Source: Paraperlucidibaca sp. (GTDB taxonomy: Bacteria > Pseudomonadota > Gammaproteobacteria > Pseudomonadales > Moraxellaceae). From it: a stretch of DNA of 58,283 nt. The notes under the pieces were generated by a model. It did no database searches. It had not been told where the DNA came from and was given only the letters and a program-made list of their open reading frames with translations. The first letter of the stretch is position 1, and every line of letters starts with the position of its first letter. This document shows, piece by piece, positions 44,647 through 55,365 of this stretch. Both the position numbers and the translations under genes were made by a program. The stretch lies in assembly GCA_018066805.1 (NCBI GenBank), contig JAGPVX010000008.1:1-58283 (forward strand). The letters run 5' to 3'.

Positions 44647-44768
44647 GTGTTAGGCGAATGAGCTGAGCGCTTTTGACGGTCGCGGGACGGCGGCCACAGT
44701 GGCAGGAAGCCAAAAAATTTGAAGCATTTATACAAATCGGCGAAAGCCCTAAGGGGCTGGAGAACATC

Positions 44769-46007
44769 ATGGAAAACGTATTTACACTAGCAGAAAACGG
44801 CGGCGAACTCGGTTCAGCCGTTATTAAAGTCGTTGGTATTGGCGGCGGCGGCGGTAATGCCGTTGAGCATATGGTTGCTAATCAAGTGCAAGGTGTGGAC
44901 TTCATTTGCGCTAACACCGACAAACAAGCATTAACAAAAATGTCCGCGCGTACTTTGATTCACATGGGCGATGCAGTCACGCGCGGCCTAGGCGCTGGTG
45001 CAAACCCAGAAGTAGGCCGCCAAGCAGCAGTGGAAGATCGCGATCGTATTCGTGAGACATTGCAAGGTGCCGATATGGTCTTCATCACAGCCGGTATGGG
45101 CGGTGGTACAGGCACTGGCGGCGCGCCAGTAGTTGCAGAAGTGGCTCGTGAAATGGGCATCCTGACGGTTGGTGTAGTAACTAAGCCATTCCCATTCGAA
45201 GGCAAAAAGCGCATGGATGTAGCGAACCAAGGCATTGAGGCTTTGGCGCATCACGTCGATTCGCTGATCACCATCCCGAACGGTAAGCTTCTGCAAGTAC
45301 TCGGCAAGGTTTCGCTGGTCGAAGCCTTCCGTGCAGCTAATAACGTATTGCAAGGTGCGGTACAGGGCATCGCCGATATGATTTTGCACCCTGGCCACAT
45401 CAACGTCGATTTCGCAGATGTACGCGCAGTCATGTCTGAGCAAGGTTTAGCGATGATGGGTTCGGGTTCGGCCAAAGGTGAAGAGCGCGCGCGCATTGCC
45501 ACCGAAATGGCAATTCACAGCCCGTTGCTCGATGACGTGCAGCTAAAAGGTGCGCGCGGTGTATTGGTATCGATTGCGGCTAACGAAAGCTTAGGTCTTG
45601 ATGAGTTCTCTGATGTCGGAGACATCGTGAACGAATTTGCTTCTGAGTCAGCGACTGTGGTCATCGGCACTATTTTGGATGAAACCTTAGGTGATGAAAT
45701 TCGCGTCACTGTGGTTGCTACTGGTTTGCCGAAAGCGAGCACCCCAGCTCATGCACGCCCACTGGCGCAGAAAGGCTCAGCCATGAGCTTGGTGCCAGCA
45801 GCATCTGCCGCAACGGCATCGACTGATAAGCCAGTTGTGCCAATGGCGCAGGCGGTGAGCTCAAGCCCAGCGCCAGCAGAAGATGCTTACGCCAAGTACG
45901 ACACACCAGCCTATGAGCGTAATGCCAAAGTGGTGAACGGCTCGCCGCGTCGTGCAGACTTGAACTTGCTGAATATCCCAGCGTTTTTGCGTCGCCAGGC
46001 TGATTGA
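44769..46007 (+). CDS. ftsZ: Cell division protein FtsZ
   Basis: 412 residues. Tubulin-like GTPase forming the Z ring. The G-box GGGTGTG is at 111-117; the T7 loop is in [15 protein letters not shown] residues (here [17 protein letters not shown]). A variable linker leads to the conserved tail [12 protein letters not shown], the site for FtsA and ZipA. The ATG at 44769 follows GGAG. The 122-base gap from ftsA could carry an extra ftsZ promoter; none is convincing. Confidence 0.98.
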   Translation: MENVFTLAENGGELGSAVIKVVGIGGGGGNAVEHMVANQVQGVDFICANTDKQALTKMSARTLIHMGDAVTRGLGAGANPEVGRQAAVEDRDRIRETLQGADMVFITAGMGGGTGTGGAPVVAEVAREMGILTVGVVTKPFPFEGKKRMDVANQGIEALAHHVDSLITIPNGKLLQVLGKVSLVEAFRAANNVLQGAVQGIADMILHPGHINVDFADVRAVMSEQGLAMMGSGSAKGEERARIATEMAIHSPLLDDVQLKGARGVLVSIAANESLGLDEFSDVGDIVNEFASESATVVIGTILDETLGDEIRVTVVATGLPKASTPAHARPLAQKGSAMSLVPAASAATASTDKPVVPMAQAVSSSPAPAEDAYAKYDTPAYERNAKVVNGSPRRADLNLLNIPAFLRRQAD

Positions 46008-46010
46008 GGG

Positions 46011-46048
46011 ATTTCAGAGGCTCTGCTACTATGCATTACCTCTGAAAT
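46011..46048 (+). promoter_or_regulatory. Hairpin in the ftsZ-lpxC spacer
   Basis: ATTTCAGAGG (46011-46020) pairs perfectly with CCTCTGAAAT (46039-46048) around an 18-base loop. It begins 3 bases after ftsZ stops and ends 14 bases before the lpxC ATG. The AGAGG in the left arm is the only purine-rich, ribosome-site-like word nearby. No T tract follows. Confidence 0.5.
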
Positions 46049-46062
46049 ATCTTGTAACAATC

Positions 46063-46977
46063 ATGCTAAAGCAACGGACCGTCAAGCAAGTCATACGCGC
46101 CAGTGGTGTGGGCCTGCACAGTGGCGAGAAAGTATATCTCGCCCTGCATCCCGCGCCGGTGGACTCAGGCATTGTGTTTCGCCGCACAGACCTGAATCCT
46201 CCGGTACTCATCCCCGCGCGCGCAGACCTCGTGCGAGAGACCACCATGTCGTCCAACTTGGTGGTCGATGATGACGTGCGCGTCGGTACCGTTGAACATT
46301 TGATGTCGGCACTCGCTGGTCTAGGCATCGATAACGCCTTGATCGATGTTAGCGCGCCAGAAATTCCCATCATGGATGGTAGCGCTGGCCCCTTCGTGTT
46401 TTTGATTCAAGCGGCGGGCATTGCTGAGCAAGAAGCGCCAAAGCGTTATGCCCGCATTAAGCGCCGTGTAGAAGTTCGCGATGGCGACAAAATTGCCGCT
46501 TTCGAGCCCTACAACGGCTTCAAAGTATCGTTCACCATCGACTTCGATCATCCAGCATTTCACGATGAACACAAATGGGCGACTGTGGATTTTTCCACCA
46601 CTGCTTATGTTAATGAAGTTAGTCGCGCTCGCACCTTTGGATTTTTACGCGATATCGAATATTTGCGTGCTAATAACCTCGCTAAAGGCGGCAGTATGGA
46701 TAACGCCATTGTGGTTGATGACACGGGCGTGATGAACGCAGACGGCCTGCGTTTCGAAGATGAGTTTGTTCGTCACAAAATGCTCGACGCCATCGGCGAT
46801 TTGTATTTATTTGGCTGCAGTATTTTGGGCGCGTATGAAGGCTATAAGGCTGGACATGCGATGAACAATAAATTGCTGAGAGCGATGATTGAGCAGCCAG
46901 ATGCTTGGGAAATTGTCACATTTGATGACGAAAATTTAACGCCAATTTCGTATGTAAAAGCCGATTCGCTGCACTAA
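46063..46977 (+). CDS. lpxC: UDP-3-O-acyl-GlcNAc deacetylase
   Basis: 304 residues. First committed step of lipid A synthesis; zinc enzyme. [17 protein letters not shown] (zinc His), [28 protein letters not shown] and [12 protein letters not shown] (His and Asp ligands) are conserved. No Shine-Dalgarno sequence lies before the ATG; the upstream bases read TGTAACAATC. Family starts (MIKQRT-like) match this ATG. Confidence 0.97.
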   Translation: MLKQRTVKQVIRASGVGLHSGEKVYLALHPAPVDSGIVFRRTDLNPPVLIPARADLVRETTMSSNLVVDDDVRVGTVEHLMSALAGLGIDNALIDVSAPEIPIMDGSAGPFVFLIQAAGIAEQEAPKRYARIKRRVEVRDGDKIAAFEPYNGFKVSFTIDFDHPAFHDEHKWATVDFSTTAYVNEVSRARTFGFLRDIEYLRANNLAKGGSMDNAIVVDDTGVMNADGLRFEDEFVRHKMLDAIGDLYLFGCSILGAYEGYKAGHAMNNKLLRAMIEQPDAWEIVTFDDENLTPISYVKADSLH

Positions 46978-47065
46978 TGGCCAATAAATAGCCTATTATT
47001 ACAATGGCTTACATTTATGCGCGGCCGAATTCTGAAAAATCAAGCAAGATATGAGTACTTCGCAG

Positions 47066-47521
47066 TCACTCTGAATGTCTTGCTAAGTCCCTCAATTTCT
47101 TGCTAAGTTCCGCATCTGAAAGCCCATTGGCCACAGCAATTAAATGCTTTGCGCTCTCGCGGCTGATGCGTAACGGAGCTTTTTTTGGCTTCGGCGGAAC
47201 AGGATTTGTAAGGCTGGCAGGCGGCGGTTTTAACACCGTACGTATGCTTGTCAGTGCGGAAAAAGCGTCATGCGCTTTGAGTTGTTGAATTAAAATACGA
47301 TTTAGATAACGCAGTTGGTTGGCTGCAGTGGTGTGATACACCGCCACCGTAAGCAGACCCTGCTGATATGAGAAAAGCCGACACGAAGATCGGAGACTAT
47401 CATCCAAGACACTGCGCCAAATGGATTCATGCGTTGTGCTAATAGCAAAGCGGCGTTGCCAACGAGCAATTACAGGTCGTTGTAAAACGTCAGTTAGCGA
47501 TAGCAGTTGATTGGTACGCAT
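47066..47521 (-). CDS. dciA: Replicative helicase loader DciA (DUF721)
   Basis: 151 residues. A DUF721 core (about 55-105: QQGLLTVAVYHTTAANQLRYL, then LIQQLKAHD and SIRTVL) lies before a basic, proline-rich linker and a helical tail. DciA loads DnaB in bacteria lacking DnaC. GGGGAG precedes the ATG. It converges on lpxC and diverges from the M23 gene, the same place as in Pseudomonas. Confidence 0.82.
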   Translation of the reverse strand: MRTNQLLSLTDVLQRPVIARWQRRFAISTTHESIWRSVLDDSLRSSCRLFSYQQGLLTVAVYHTTAANQLRYLNRILIQQLKAHDAFSALTSIRTVLKPPPASLTNPVPPKPKKAPLRISRESAKHLIAVANGLSDAELSKKLRDLARHSE

Positions 47522-47573
47522 GAGTACTCCCCGTTAGTTTTCATCATACGGGCAGTGAACCGAGATAACGAGT

Positions 47574-48470
47574 ATGAACATAATTTTTTTAAGCCGTAAA
47601 CACGGCAGACCACTGACATTACAGCTTAATCCCCGCCTACTAGTATCTGGCGTTGTGGGCTTAGTGTTTTTATCGCTAGGTATTGGCGCAGCCGGCTATT
47701 GGGCTGCAACTACCTATGTGATGGAACCATCGGTGCCGCAGTTTTCTGCTGCCGATAAGGCCCGTCAAGAAGATCTACGAGCTATGGCTGAGCGCATGGC
47801 CGACATCCAGGCACGCATGATGCGCATTGACGCTCTGGGTGCTCATTTAGCTGAAAACGCAAAGCTTAAAGGTGATGAATTCGATTTCTCGAAAAACCCT
47901 CCAATGGGCGGGCCATTAGATGAAGATTCGGAAGACATCAGCATGGGCAAGGCGCCCGATCGTCGTGCGGTAGAGAAGAGCTTGTCACAAATGTGGCAAA
48001 ACATTCAGGCTCGTGAAGCTCAGCTGATGGCTCTTGATCACACGCTGAAAGGCTTGCGTGACCAAACGGTGAATCTCAACAATATGCCGATTCGCCAAGG
48101 CTATATCACTTCGTCGTTTGGCTATCGCAGCGATCCGTTTACTGGCGGCACCAAATTCCATGGCGGCATAGATTTCGCCGGCAGCGAAGGCACCGAAATT
48201 TACTCAGTCGCCGATGGTGTTGTTGTCTACGCGGGCTCTCGCTCAGGTTTTGGCAATTTGGTTGAAATCGACCATGGCGACGGCATGGTGACACGCTACG
48301 CGCATGCTCGCGCCGTGGCAGTTCGTGTAGGAGACTTGGTCAGCAAAGATCAATTAGTTGCCTATATGGGCTCGACAGGCCGCTCGACTGGTACGCATTT
48401 GCACTATGAAGTGCTGCGCCATGGTCAGCGTATCAACCCTGCTAGTTTTATTCGTTTGGCTAGCCGCTAA
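47574..48470 (+). CDS. M23-family cell-wall endopeptidase
   Basis: 298 residues. One membrane helix (about 22-45), a coiled-coil stretch (about 60-165) and a C-terminal M23 domain (about 175-298). Zinc ligands are H196 and D200 in FHGGID and the HxH pair (275 and 277) in THLHYE. This is the LytM fold of active enzymes rather than the degenerate EnvC/NlpD type. It probably cleaves crosslinks during growth. It sits between dciA and secA. Confidence 0.9.
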   Translation: MNIIFLSRKHGRPLTLQLNPRLLVSGVVGLVFLSLGIGAAGYWAATTYVMEPSVPQFSAADKARQEDLRAMAERMADIQARMMRIDALGAHLAENAKLKGDEFDFSKNPPMGGPLDEDSEDISMGKAPDRRAVEKSLSQMWQNIQAREAQLMALDHTLKGLRDQTVNLNNMPIRQGYITSSFGYRSDPFTGGTKFHGGIDFAGSEGTEIYSVADGVVVYAGSRSGFGNLVEIDHGDGMVTRYAHARAVAVRVGDLVSKDQLVAYMGSTGRSTGTHLHYEVLRHGQRINPASFIRLASR

Positions 48471-48507
48471 TCAATAGCAGCTCTCATTCTGATGTTTCAG
48501 AATCGCT

Positions 48508-48535
48508 AAAAAAACCAGCCTAGGCTGGTTTTTTT
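48508..48535 (+). terminator. Intrinsic terminator after the M23 gene
   Basis: A 13-base perfect inverted repeat, AAAAAAACCAGCC (48508-48520) with 48523-48535, centred on TA and ending in T7. It separates the M23 gene from secA. Confidence 0.93.
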
Positions 48536-48641
48536 ATCTCTGTAATCGCTGCATTGCACAGCAACTTCAGCGAAATACTTTCGTAGCGCAATAAAGTCGG
48601 TAGAATGACGCGCTGATTTGCACATTCCCTGAGTGGTGACC

Positions 48642-51416
48642 ATGTTTTCACGCCTAGTTCACGGCCTGTTCGGTACCAAAAACGAACGCGAACTCAAACG
48701 CATGCGCCAGATTGTTGCGCGCATTAATGCCTTAGAGACAGAAACCGACGCCTTAACCGACGCCGAATTGCAAGCCAAGACTGCAAGCTTCAAGCAGCGC
48801 TTTGCGCAGGGCGAAAGCCTCGATGCGCTGCTGCCAGAAGCTTTTGCCGTTTGCCGTACCGCTGCCCAGCGCGTACTCGGCATGCGCCATTATGATGTCC
48901 AGTTAATTGGTGGCATCGTGCTGCACGAAGGCCGTATTGCCGAAATGCGTACGGGTGAAGGCAAGACGCTTACAGCGACTTTGCCGGCCTATCTCAATGG
49001 CCTATCTGGCGCTGGCGTCCACATCGTTACCGTTAACGACTATCTCGCTAGCCGTGACGCCGAGTGGAACCGCCCACTGATTGAGTTTTTAGGGTTGACC
49101 ATTGGTGTTGTGCGTGGGCAGCAGCCACCTGATGAAAAACGCGCTGCGTATCGCGCCGATATCACCTACGGCACTAACAATGAATTTGGCTTCGATTATC
49201 TGCGCGATAATATGGCCTTCCGCTTGGAGGATCGCTTCCAGCGTGGTCATGCCTATGCGCTGATTGACGAGGTCGACTCGATTCTCATCGATGAAGCTCG
49301 CACGCCACTGATTATTTCAGGTGCTAGCGAAGATTCATCCAAGCTTTATGCGCAAATTGATAAGCTGATTCCATTGCTGACTCGCCAAGCTGAAGAAGCT
49401 GTGGCGGATGGCGGGCACTATTGGTTCGATGAAAAATCACGCCAAGTAGAGCTCACCGAAGCGGGTCATGAGTTTGTGGAAGATCGCATGGTCGACATGG
49501 GCTTATTGGCTGAAGGCGATAGCTTGTATTCGCCGGCGCATTTGAATTTGCTGCACCATGTGCATGCCGCATTGCGTGGTCATGTGCTATTCCAGCGCGA
49601 TGTGCATTACCTCGTGACCAATGATGAAGTGGTCATTGTTGATGAGCATACAGGCCGCACCATGCCTGGTCGTCGCTGGTCCGATGGTCTGCACCAAGCT
49701 GTTGAGGCGAAAGAGGGCGTTACCATCCAGTCTGAAAACCAGACCATGGCTACCACGACTTTCCAAAACTTATTCCGCCTTTACCGCAAGCTCTCAGGCA
49801 TGACCGGTACCGCCGATACTGAAGCGGCCGAGTTCCATCAAATCTATGGCCTAGATGTGGTGGTGATTCCAACGCATCGCCCGATGGTGCGGAAAGATTT
49901 GGAAGATTTGGTCTATCTCAGCCCAGATGAAAAATACAGTGCAATTGTCGCCGATATTATCGCTTATCGCGAAAAAGGCGCGCCGATCTTGGTCGGTACA
50001 GCAACGATTGAGGCCAGTGAGCTGCTGTCGAATGCACTCAATAAAGCCAATATTTCGCACCGCGTATTGAACGCTAAGTTCCATGAGCATGAAGCAGAAA
50101 TCATCGCTCAGGCAGGTCGTTCGGGCACGGTGACCATTGCGACAAACATGGCTGGTCGTGGTACCGATATTTTACTCGGTGGTAGCTGGCGCGCAGAAGC
50201 GGAGAAGCTTGGCGATGCCATCACGCCAGAGCAGCGCGATGCCCTGCGTATGGCGTGGGAAGCTGATCATGCCAAAGTAATTGCAGCCGGTGGCTTGCAT
50301 ATTATTGGCTCTGAGCGACACGAATCACGCCGCATCGATAACCAGCTGCGCGGCCGTTCGGGCCGTCAAGGCGACCCAGGTGTGACGCGTTTTTACTTGT
50401 CACTCGAAGATGACTTGATGCGCATCTTCGCCAGCGATCGCGTCAAAGGCATGATGAAGTCGCTAGGCATGAAGCCTGGTGAGGCCATCGAGCATCCATG
50501 GGTGTCGAAATCGATTGAAGGTGCTCAGCGTAAAGTTGAGGCGCGCAACTTCGATATTCGTAAAAACTTGCTGAAATACGATGACGTTGCGAATGAGCAG
50601 CGCCAAGCGATTTATCGCCAACGCGATGACATTCTCGGCGCTGAGCACATCAGCGACAACGTCACGCTGATTTTCAGCGATGTCGTTGAGAACGTTATTA
50701 ATATCTATGTCCCGCCGCAAAGCTTAGATGAGCAATGGGACATTGCGGGCCTTGAGCACGCTATTCAAGCCGACTTCAACCTCACCTTGCCGGTACAAAA
50801 ATGGCTAGATGACGACAGCAAGTTGCACGAGGATGGCTTGCGTGAGCGCATTCGTGAAGAAGTGCAGACCGCTTGGCAAGAAAAGCGTGAGCGTATGGGC
50901 ACAACGGTGGCGAACCAGCTTGAGAAGCAGCTCATGCTGCAAGTCATAGATCGCCATTGGAAAGATCACTTAGCGCAGATGGATTATTTGCGTAAGGGCA
51001 TCCATTTACGTGGCTACGCTCAGCGTAATCCTGAGCAAGAATATAAGCGCGAAGCCTTTGAGCTGTTTGAGCAATTGGTTAACTCAGTGAAGTTAGAGCT
51101 GGTGCAAACTGTGTCGCGTTTGCATGTGCCAACCGAGGCTGAAGTGGCTGCCATGGAAGCGCAGCGGGCCGCCGAAGCACAATCTATGTCGATGCAATAT
51201 GCGCACGGCGATGCCAGTGCTGATATGCCGATGGAAGAGTTTGCCGACGAACACTTTTCGCCTGAACAGGCTGAGCAAGCAATTTCTGCCGCTCAGCAGC
51301 CAGCGGAGACGCCGGTGCAGCCATTCGTTCGCGAAGGTGAGAAAGTTGGTCGCAACGACCCATGCCCTTGTGGTTCAGGCCGTAAATACAAGCAGTGTCA
51401 CGGACAATTAGCGTAA
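48642..51416 (+). CDS. secA: Preprotein translocase ATPase SecA
   Basis: 924 residues. Drives proteins through SecYEG. Walker [31 protein letters not shown], the preprotein crosslinking and helical scaffold domains, and a C-terminal zinc finger [17 protein letters not shown] that binds SecB. The ATG at 48642 is chosen over a GTG 9 bases earlier. No secM is present. A TAGAAT at 48601 is a possible -10 with a poor -35. Confidence 0.97.
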   Translation: MFSRLVHGLFGTKNERELKRMRQIVARINALETETDALTDAELQAKTASFKQRFAQGESLDALLPEAFAVCRTAAQRVLGMRHYDVQLIGGIVLHEGRIAEMRTGEGKTLTATLPAYLNGLSGAGVHIVTVNDYLASRDAEWNRPLIEFLGLTIGVVRGQQPPDEKRAAYRADITYGTNNEFGFDYLRDNMAFRLEDRFQRGHAYALIDEVDSILIDEARTPLIISGASEDSSKLYAQIDKLIPLLTRQAEEAVADGGHYWFDEKSRQVELTEAGHEFVEDRMVDMGLLAEGDSLYSPAHLNLLHHVHAALRGHVLFQRDVHYLVTNDEVVIVDEHTGRTMPGRRWSDGLHQAVEAKEGVTIQSENQTMATTTFQNLFRLYRKLSGMTGTADTEAAEFHQIYGLDVVVIPTHRPMVRKDLEDLVYLSPDEKYSAIVADIIAYREKGAPILVGTATIEASELLSNALNKANISHRVLNAKFHEHEAEIIAQAGRSGTVTIATNMAGRGTDILLGGSWRAEAEKLGDAITPEQRDALRMAWEADHAKVIAAGGLHIIGSERHESRRIDNQLRGRSGRQGDPGVTRFYLSLEDDLMRIFASDRVKGMMKSLGMKPGEAIEHPWVSKSIEGAQRKVEARNFDIRKNLLKYDDVANEQRQAIYRQRDDILGAEHISDNVTLIFSDVVENVINIYVPPQSLDEQWDIAGLEHAIQADFNLTLPVQKWLDDDSKLHEDGLRERIREEVQTAWQEKRERMGTTVANQLEKQLMLQVIDRHWKDHLAQMDYLRKGIHLRGYAQRNPEQEYKREAFELFEQLVNSVKLELVQTVSRLHVPTEAEVAAMEAQRAAEAQSMSMQYAHGDASADMPMEEFADEHFSPEQAEQAISAAQQPAETPVQPFVREGEKVGRNDPCPCGSGRKYKQCHGQLA

Positions 51417-51451
51417 TGAATGCTGGCGCACTAGCGTCGTAGGAGTCGGTC

Positions 51452-52672
51452 ATGGCGGTTGGTGATGTGTCGATGCCGGTAATGCATCCGGTCGCAGGTG
51501 TGAAGATTGGTTTTGCTGAAGCCGGCATCCGCTATAAAAATCGCCGCGATTTGGTGGTTTTTGAGTTGGCCGCGGGCACGCATACCGCCGCTGTGTTTAC
51601 CACCAATGCCTTTTGCGCTGCGCCAGTGCGTGTTGCTCAGCGCCATTTAGCCGAGGCTTCACCGCGCTACTTAGTCATCAATACCGGCAATGCCAACGCA
51701 GGTACCGGCGCTGCCGGCATGACTGTGGCTGAGCTGAGCTGTGAGAGCTTGGCGAAGTTGGTGGGTGCTGAGCCACATGAAGTGCTGCCATTTTCGACCG
51801 GCGTGATTGGCGAGCTATTGCCCGTATCGCGCCTTCAGGCAGGCTTGCCACAGGCCATTAGCTCCTTGGCTGCTGTGCAGTGGGCTGAGGCTGCGGCGGG
51901 CATCATGACTACCGACACGCTGCCGAAAGGTGCGAGCGAGCAATTTAGCGTCGATGACGTGGTCTACACGGTAACCGGTATCTCCAAAGGTGCGGGCATG
52001 ATTCGCCCGAATATGGCGACTATGCTGGGCTATGTTGCGACCGATTTGGCGATTGCACCTGAATTATTACAGGCCGTGTTGCGCGAGCTTGCCGATACGT
52101 CGTTTAATCGCATCACCATTGATGGCGACACCTCGACCAACGACGCTTGCGTGTTGATGGCGACGGGGCAGGCCGGCAATGCGCTGATTACTGATCGTAA
52201 TGATCCATTATTTGTGGCGGCGCTACCGGTGCTGCAGCGCGTATTTCTGCGCTTGGCGCAGCTTATCGTGCGTGATGGCGAGGGCGCGACCAAGTTTATG
52301 ACGGTGCGTGTCGAAGGCGGCGCGAATACGGATGAGTGCTGCGATGTGGCTTACGCCGTGGCGCATTCACCGCTGATCAAAACTGCATTTTTTGCGTCTG
52401 ACCCGAACTGGGGTCGTATTTTGGCCGCCATTGGCCGTGCCGGTGTGCCCGCGCTAGACGTGAGTATTTTGCGCGTTTGGCTCGATGATGTGCTGCTCTG
52501 CGAGCATGGTGGCGCCGCAGCTTCGTATACCGAGGCCCAAGGTTCGCGTGTGATGTCGCAGCCGGAAATCACCATTCGCATCGATCTTGCTCGCGGCACC
52601 GCCTGCGACACGGTGTGGACCTGCGACTTGTCATACGACTACGTGAAAATCAACGCCGACTACCGCTCCTAA
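51452..52672 (+). CDS. argJ: Bifunctional glutamate N-acetyltransferase / ornithine acetyltransferase
   Basis: 406 residues. Recycles the acetyl group in arginine synthesis. It self-cleaves before the Thr in [12 protein letters not shown], preceded by [19 protein letters not shown] and the [10 protein letters not shown] segment are typical, as is the terminal [15 protein letters not shown] lies before the ATG. The Nudix gene starts 1 base after its stop. Confidence 0.97.
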   Translation: MAVGDVSMPVMHPVAGVKIGFAEAGIRYKNRRDLVVFELAAGTHTAAVFTTNAFCAAPVRVAQRHLAEASPRYLVINTGNANAGTGAAGMTVAELSCESLAKLVGAEPHEVLPFSTGVIGELLPVSRLQAGLPQAISSLAAVQWAEAAAGIMTTDTLPKGASEQFSVDDVVYTVTGISKGAGMIRPNMATMLGYVATDLAIAPELLQAVLRELADTSFNRITIDGDTSTNDACVLMATGQAGNALITDRNDPLFVAALPVLQRVFLRLAQLIVRDGEGATKFMTVRVEGGANTDECCDVAYAVAHSPLIKTAFFASDPNWGRILAAIGRAGVPALDVSILRVWLDDVLLCEHGGAAASYTEAQGSRVMSQPEITIRIDLARGTACDTVWTCDLSYDYVKINADYRS

Positions 52673-52673
52673 G

Positions 52674-53657
52674 ATGCGTGTGGTCGTGGCGGTGTGCCGC
52701 AATGAGCTAGGCGAAGTATTGCTAGCTCAGCGCGCTGCCAAAGCGCATCTGGGTGGTACTTGGGAGTTTCCTGGCGGTAAGGTTGAGACGGGCGAGTCCG
52801 ATGAGGCTGCTCTTGCGCGTGAGTTGCGTGAGGAGGTCGGGCTTGATTTACCACGTTCGGCCGCAGCGCTGTTTCAGCTTTTGCTTACTCGCCAGTTCAA
52901 TTATCCGGATCGATCACTAACTATCGTGGCCTATACGCTAGCGCTGAATGCGGCGCAGTGTGCATTGTTGCAAGGTCGCGAAGGTCAGGCGTTGCGCTGG
53001 GAAAAACCCGAAGCTATTTCTTTACTGCCGACTCCGGCGGCCAATGCGCCGTTGATTGCCGCGTTGCGCTGGCCATCGTGTTGGCATATCACTCCCAACT
53101 TTGCTTTTAATGACTCGGCCAGCGAGAGCGCTGTGTTGGGTTGGGTGGCTGCGCGCTGCACTTTGTCTGGGGTAAACCATGGTCTCGTGCTGCGCTTGCC
53201 GCAGTGGCCATTAGTAGCTTATGTCGCGCTAGCTAAGCGAGCGTTAGCCTTAACTGAAGTGGTAGGCCTGCCTTTGCTGCTGCACGGCGATGTGCGCGCT
53301 TGTGCTTCGGTTGGCGCGTTTGGTTTTCATGCCAGCTCATCACAGGCCTTGCAGTGGCAGCAGCAAGCTTTAAGCAAGGCCGATGTTTTACCGACTGGAT
53401 ATTGTTTGGCGGTAGCGACTCATGGTGCTGATGAGCTGGCGCTGGCTCAGGCAGTGGCGGCTGATTGGGCGTGGTTGTCGCCGGTATTGCCGACACCATC
53501 GCATCCTGATGCTGCTGGTTTGGGCTGGCCTGCTTGGGCAGCGTTGGCGCAGGCAACGACTCTGCCGGTGTATGCGCTGGGCGGCCTGCGCCAGTCACAA
53601 GTGGCTCAGGCGCGCAGCCATGGCGGCGTTGGTGTAGCGGGTATTAGCGGGTTTTAG
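52674..53657 (+). CDS. Nudix hydrolase (MutT-like) fused to a ThiE-like domain
   Basis: 327 residues. N-terminal MutT domain (about 1-130) with a full Nudix box: G35, E41, REL-x-EE-x-G ending at G56. It probably removes oxidised 8-oxo-dGTP. The C-terminal half (about 140-327) resembles thiamine phosphate synthase: GYCLAVATHGADELALA, LSPVLPTPSHPDAAGLGW and VYALGGL. Some ThiE residues look altered, for example the usual SCH near residue 243 is ATH. The same fusion lies beside argJ in Pseudomonas. Confidence 0.88.
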   Translation: MRVVVAVCRNELGEVLLAQRAAKAHLGGTWEFPGGKVETGESDEAALARELREEVGLDLPRSAAALFQLLLTRQFNYPDRSLTIVAYTLALNAAQCALLQGREGQALRWEKPEAISLLPTPAANAPLIAALRWPSCWHITPNFAFNDSASESAVLGWVAARCTLSGVNHGLVLRLPQWPLVAYVALAKRALALTEVVGLPLLLHGDVRACASVGAFGFHASSSQALQWQQQALSKADVLPTGYCLAVATHGADELALAQAVAADWAWLSPVLPTPSHPDAAGLGWPAWAALAQATTLPVYALGGLRQSQVAQARSHGGVGVAGISGF

Positions 53658-53681
53658 TTTGCCGCCGAGTTGAGCTTTAAA

Positions 53682-53894
53682 TCACTCGTGCTCGTCAAAT
53701 TCATCGGGTGGGGTTTGTGCCGGAATGGCATAGCGTTCACTGGCCCAAGCGCCTAAATCAATTAGCCTGCAGCGATCGCTGCAAAAAGGCCGAAACTCTG
53801 ATGCTGGTTCCCAGCGCACCAAGCGCTTGCAGTTTGGGCAATTCAGAATGGCTACGCCGTCATCATCATCGGGAAGTTTTACGCTGTCGTTCAT
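53682..53894 (-). CDS. yacG: DNA gyrase inhibitor YacG, zinc-binding
   Basis: 70 residues. Zinc site C19-x2-C22 (CPNC) and C38-x3-C42 (CSDRC). The rest reads [20 protein letters not shown], the family core, and an acidic tail. Binds GyrB and blocks gyrase. The ATG at 53894 overlaps the coaE stop (ATGA); a GTG 9 bases earlier is less likely. Confidence 0.93.
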   Translation of the reverse strand: MNDSVKLPDDDDGVAILNCPNCKRLVRWEPASEFRPFCSDRCRLIDLGAWASERYAIPAQTPPDEFDEHE

Positions 53895-54490
53895 GGTTGC
53901 CACGCGAGATAGGTTTGGTGAATATCGTTAATCTGTTGCTGAAGCTCAGCCACTGAGCCTTCATTGCTGATGACATCATCGGCTGCCGCAAGGCGCTGCT
54001 CGCGCGTCCATTGCGCGGCCATGATGGCGCGAATCTGCGCTTCGCTAACACCATCGCGCTGACTAGCTCGCGCTAGTTGAGTCGCCTCTGACGCATCAAT
54101 CAATAAGCTGCGCTGAGTTAGCGCTGCTTGGCCCGACTCCCAAAGCAAGGGCGAGGCCAAAATGGCATAGGGTGATTGTGCTGCCATGCATTGTTCATGC
54201 AAACGCTGGCGAATAGCCGGGTGAGTTATTGCTTCCAATGCTTTGCGCTGGGCTGGATCGGCGAAAACGATTTCACGTAATACGGCGCGGTTAAGCGTGC
54301 CATCAGCCTGTAAAACGTTCTGGCCAAAATGCTCAGCAATGTCGGCGAGCGCGGATTCGCCGATTTGGACGATTTCACGCGCCACAATATCAGCATCGAT
54401 AACATCGATACCTAGTGTTTGAAAATGATCGGTGGCAGCGGTTTTTCCTGATCCGATGCCGCCACTAACACCTAAAATCCAAGCGGCCAT
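53891..54490 (-). CDS. coaE: Dephospho-CoA kinase
   Basis: 199 residues. Last step of CoA synthesis. P-loop GGIGSGKT (10-17), [17 protein letters not shown] and SPLLWESG are conserved. The ATG at 54490 is chosen; the open frame runs on into pilD but that part is not CoaE. It overlaps the pilD end by 19 bases. Confidence 0.95.
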   Translation of the reverse strand: MAAWILGVSGGIGSGKTAATDHFQTLGIDVIDADIVAREIVQIGESALADIAEHFGQNVLQADGTLNRAVLREIVFADPAQRKALEAITHPAIRQRLHEQCMAAQSPYAILASPLLWESGQAALTQRSLLIDASEATQLARASQRDGVSEAQIRAIMAAQWTREQRLAAADDVISNEGSVAELQQQINDIHQTYLAWQP

Positions 54491-55365
54491 AGCGTTTGTG
54501 ACTGAGTTGCAAATGAGCCGGCAAGGGTAGCGACTAGCGGCTGCCAAAACAACACAGCGCCGGCAATAGCTAAGGCAGGGCCGAAAGCAAATGCACCTTG
54601 CTCGCCTTTGCGCCAGCGCAGCCAAAGCGCAAAAACGAGACCAATAACCGAGGCCATCAATAGTAAATTAGGCAGTGCCCAAGGGCCGATCCAAGCGCCC
54701 AGTGCTGCGAGTAATTTAGTATCGCCGCCGCCAAGGCCATCGCGACCAGTAAAAAGTTTGAAGCCAGCTGCGAGACTCCAAAATACGCCGTAGCTAAGGG
54801 CGCAGGCGATAACGGCTTCGTGTAGTGAAATAGGCATTGGGTTGATGCCGATTGCTGTGGCGAGCAGACCCAGCCACAGTAGCAATAGCGTGAGGCGGTC
54901 GGGCAGCCATTGGCTATCAAAATCGATGAGTGCAGAGACTAATAGTAGGGTGCTAAAAACAGCTGCAGCGACTGCGCTCAATTGCCAACCCAAACTCAGC
55001 ACTGAAGCCAGCGCAATGGCGGCAACTGAGAGTTCAACTAAGGGGTAGCGAACGCTGATGCGGGCTTGGCAATGATGGCAGCGGCCGCGCAAAAATAGCC
55101 AGCTAAACACCGGCCAGAGATCGCGAAGACGCAACGGTGTGTGGCAATGCGGGCAGTGTGAGCGCGGATGGCTGAGGTCAAATCTCGCGTCGCTTTGCGT
55201 GTCTACTGAAGCGGTATCGCTTAGCGGGTTTGGTAAGTCGTGGGCATCAAGGTAAGCAATGACATCAGCGCGATATTCTGCGTCCATTTGTTTAGGTGTG
55301 CGATGAATCACGACATTGCAAAAGCTGCCGATGATGAGACCGAAAATGACCACCAGCAATAGCAT
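54472..55365 (-). CDS. pilD: Type IV prepilin peptidase / N-methyltransferase
   Basis: 297 residues, polytopic. N-terminal VVIHRTPKQMD, zinc cysteine pairs CPHCHTP and CHHCQ, and catalytic Asp residues in DFDSQWLPDRL and GGGDTKLLAALGAW (GxGD). It cuts pilin before the +1 residue and methylates it. The start overlaps the pilC stop (TAATG). Confidence 0.95.
   Translation of the reverse strand: MLLLVVIFGLIIGSFCNVVIHRTPKQMDAEYRADVIAYLDAHDLPNPLSDTASVDTQSDARFDLSHPRSHCPHCHTPLRLRDLWPVFSWLFLRGRCHHCQARISVRYPLVELSVAAIALASVLSLGWQLSAVAAAVFSTLLLVSALIDFDSQWLPDRLTLLLLWLGLLATAIGINPMPISLHEAVIACALSYGVFWSLAAGFKLFTGRDGLGGGDTKLLAALGAWIGPWALPNLLLMASVIGLVFALWLRWRKGEQGAFAFGPALAIAGAVLFWQPLVATLAGSFATQSQTLWPLGF

Noticed and set aside
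44647..44768. Possible ftsZ promoter in the ftsA-ftsZ gap (TATACA at 44729)
   Set aside because: No acceptable -35 at 16-18 bases; TTGACG at 44674 has no matching -10. Not enough to call.
48579..48606. Possible secA promoter with -10 TAGAAT
   Set aside because: The -10 is good but the -35 (TTTCGT) matches only two of six positions; left as a remark under secA.
48471..48641. secM or a secretion-monitoring leader upstream of secA
   Set aside because: The gap holds an intrinsic terminator and no open frame with an arrest-like end.
53891..54625. Long N-terminal extension of CoaE
   Set aside because: It is the antisense-frame shadow of the pilD end; the kinase fold starts at 54490.
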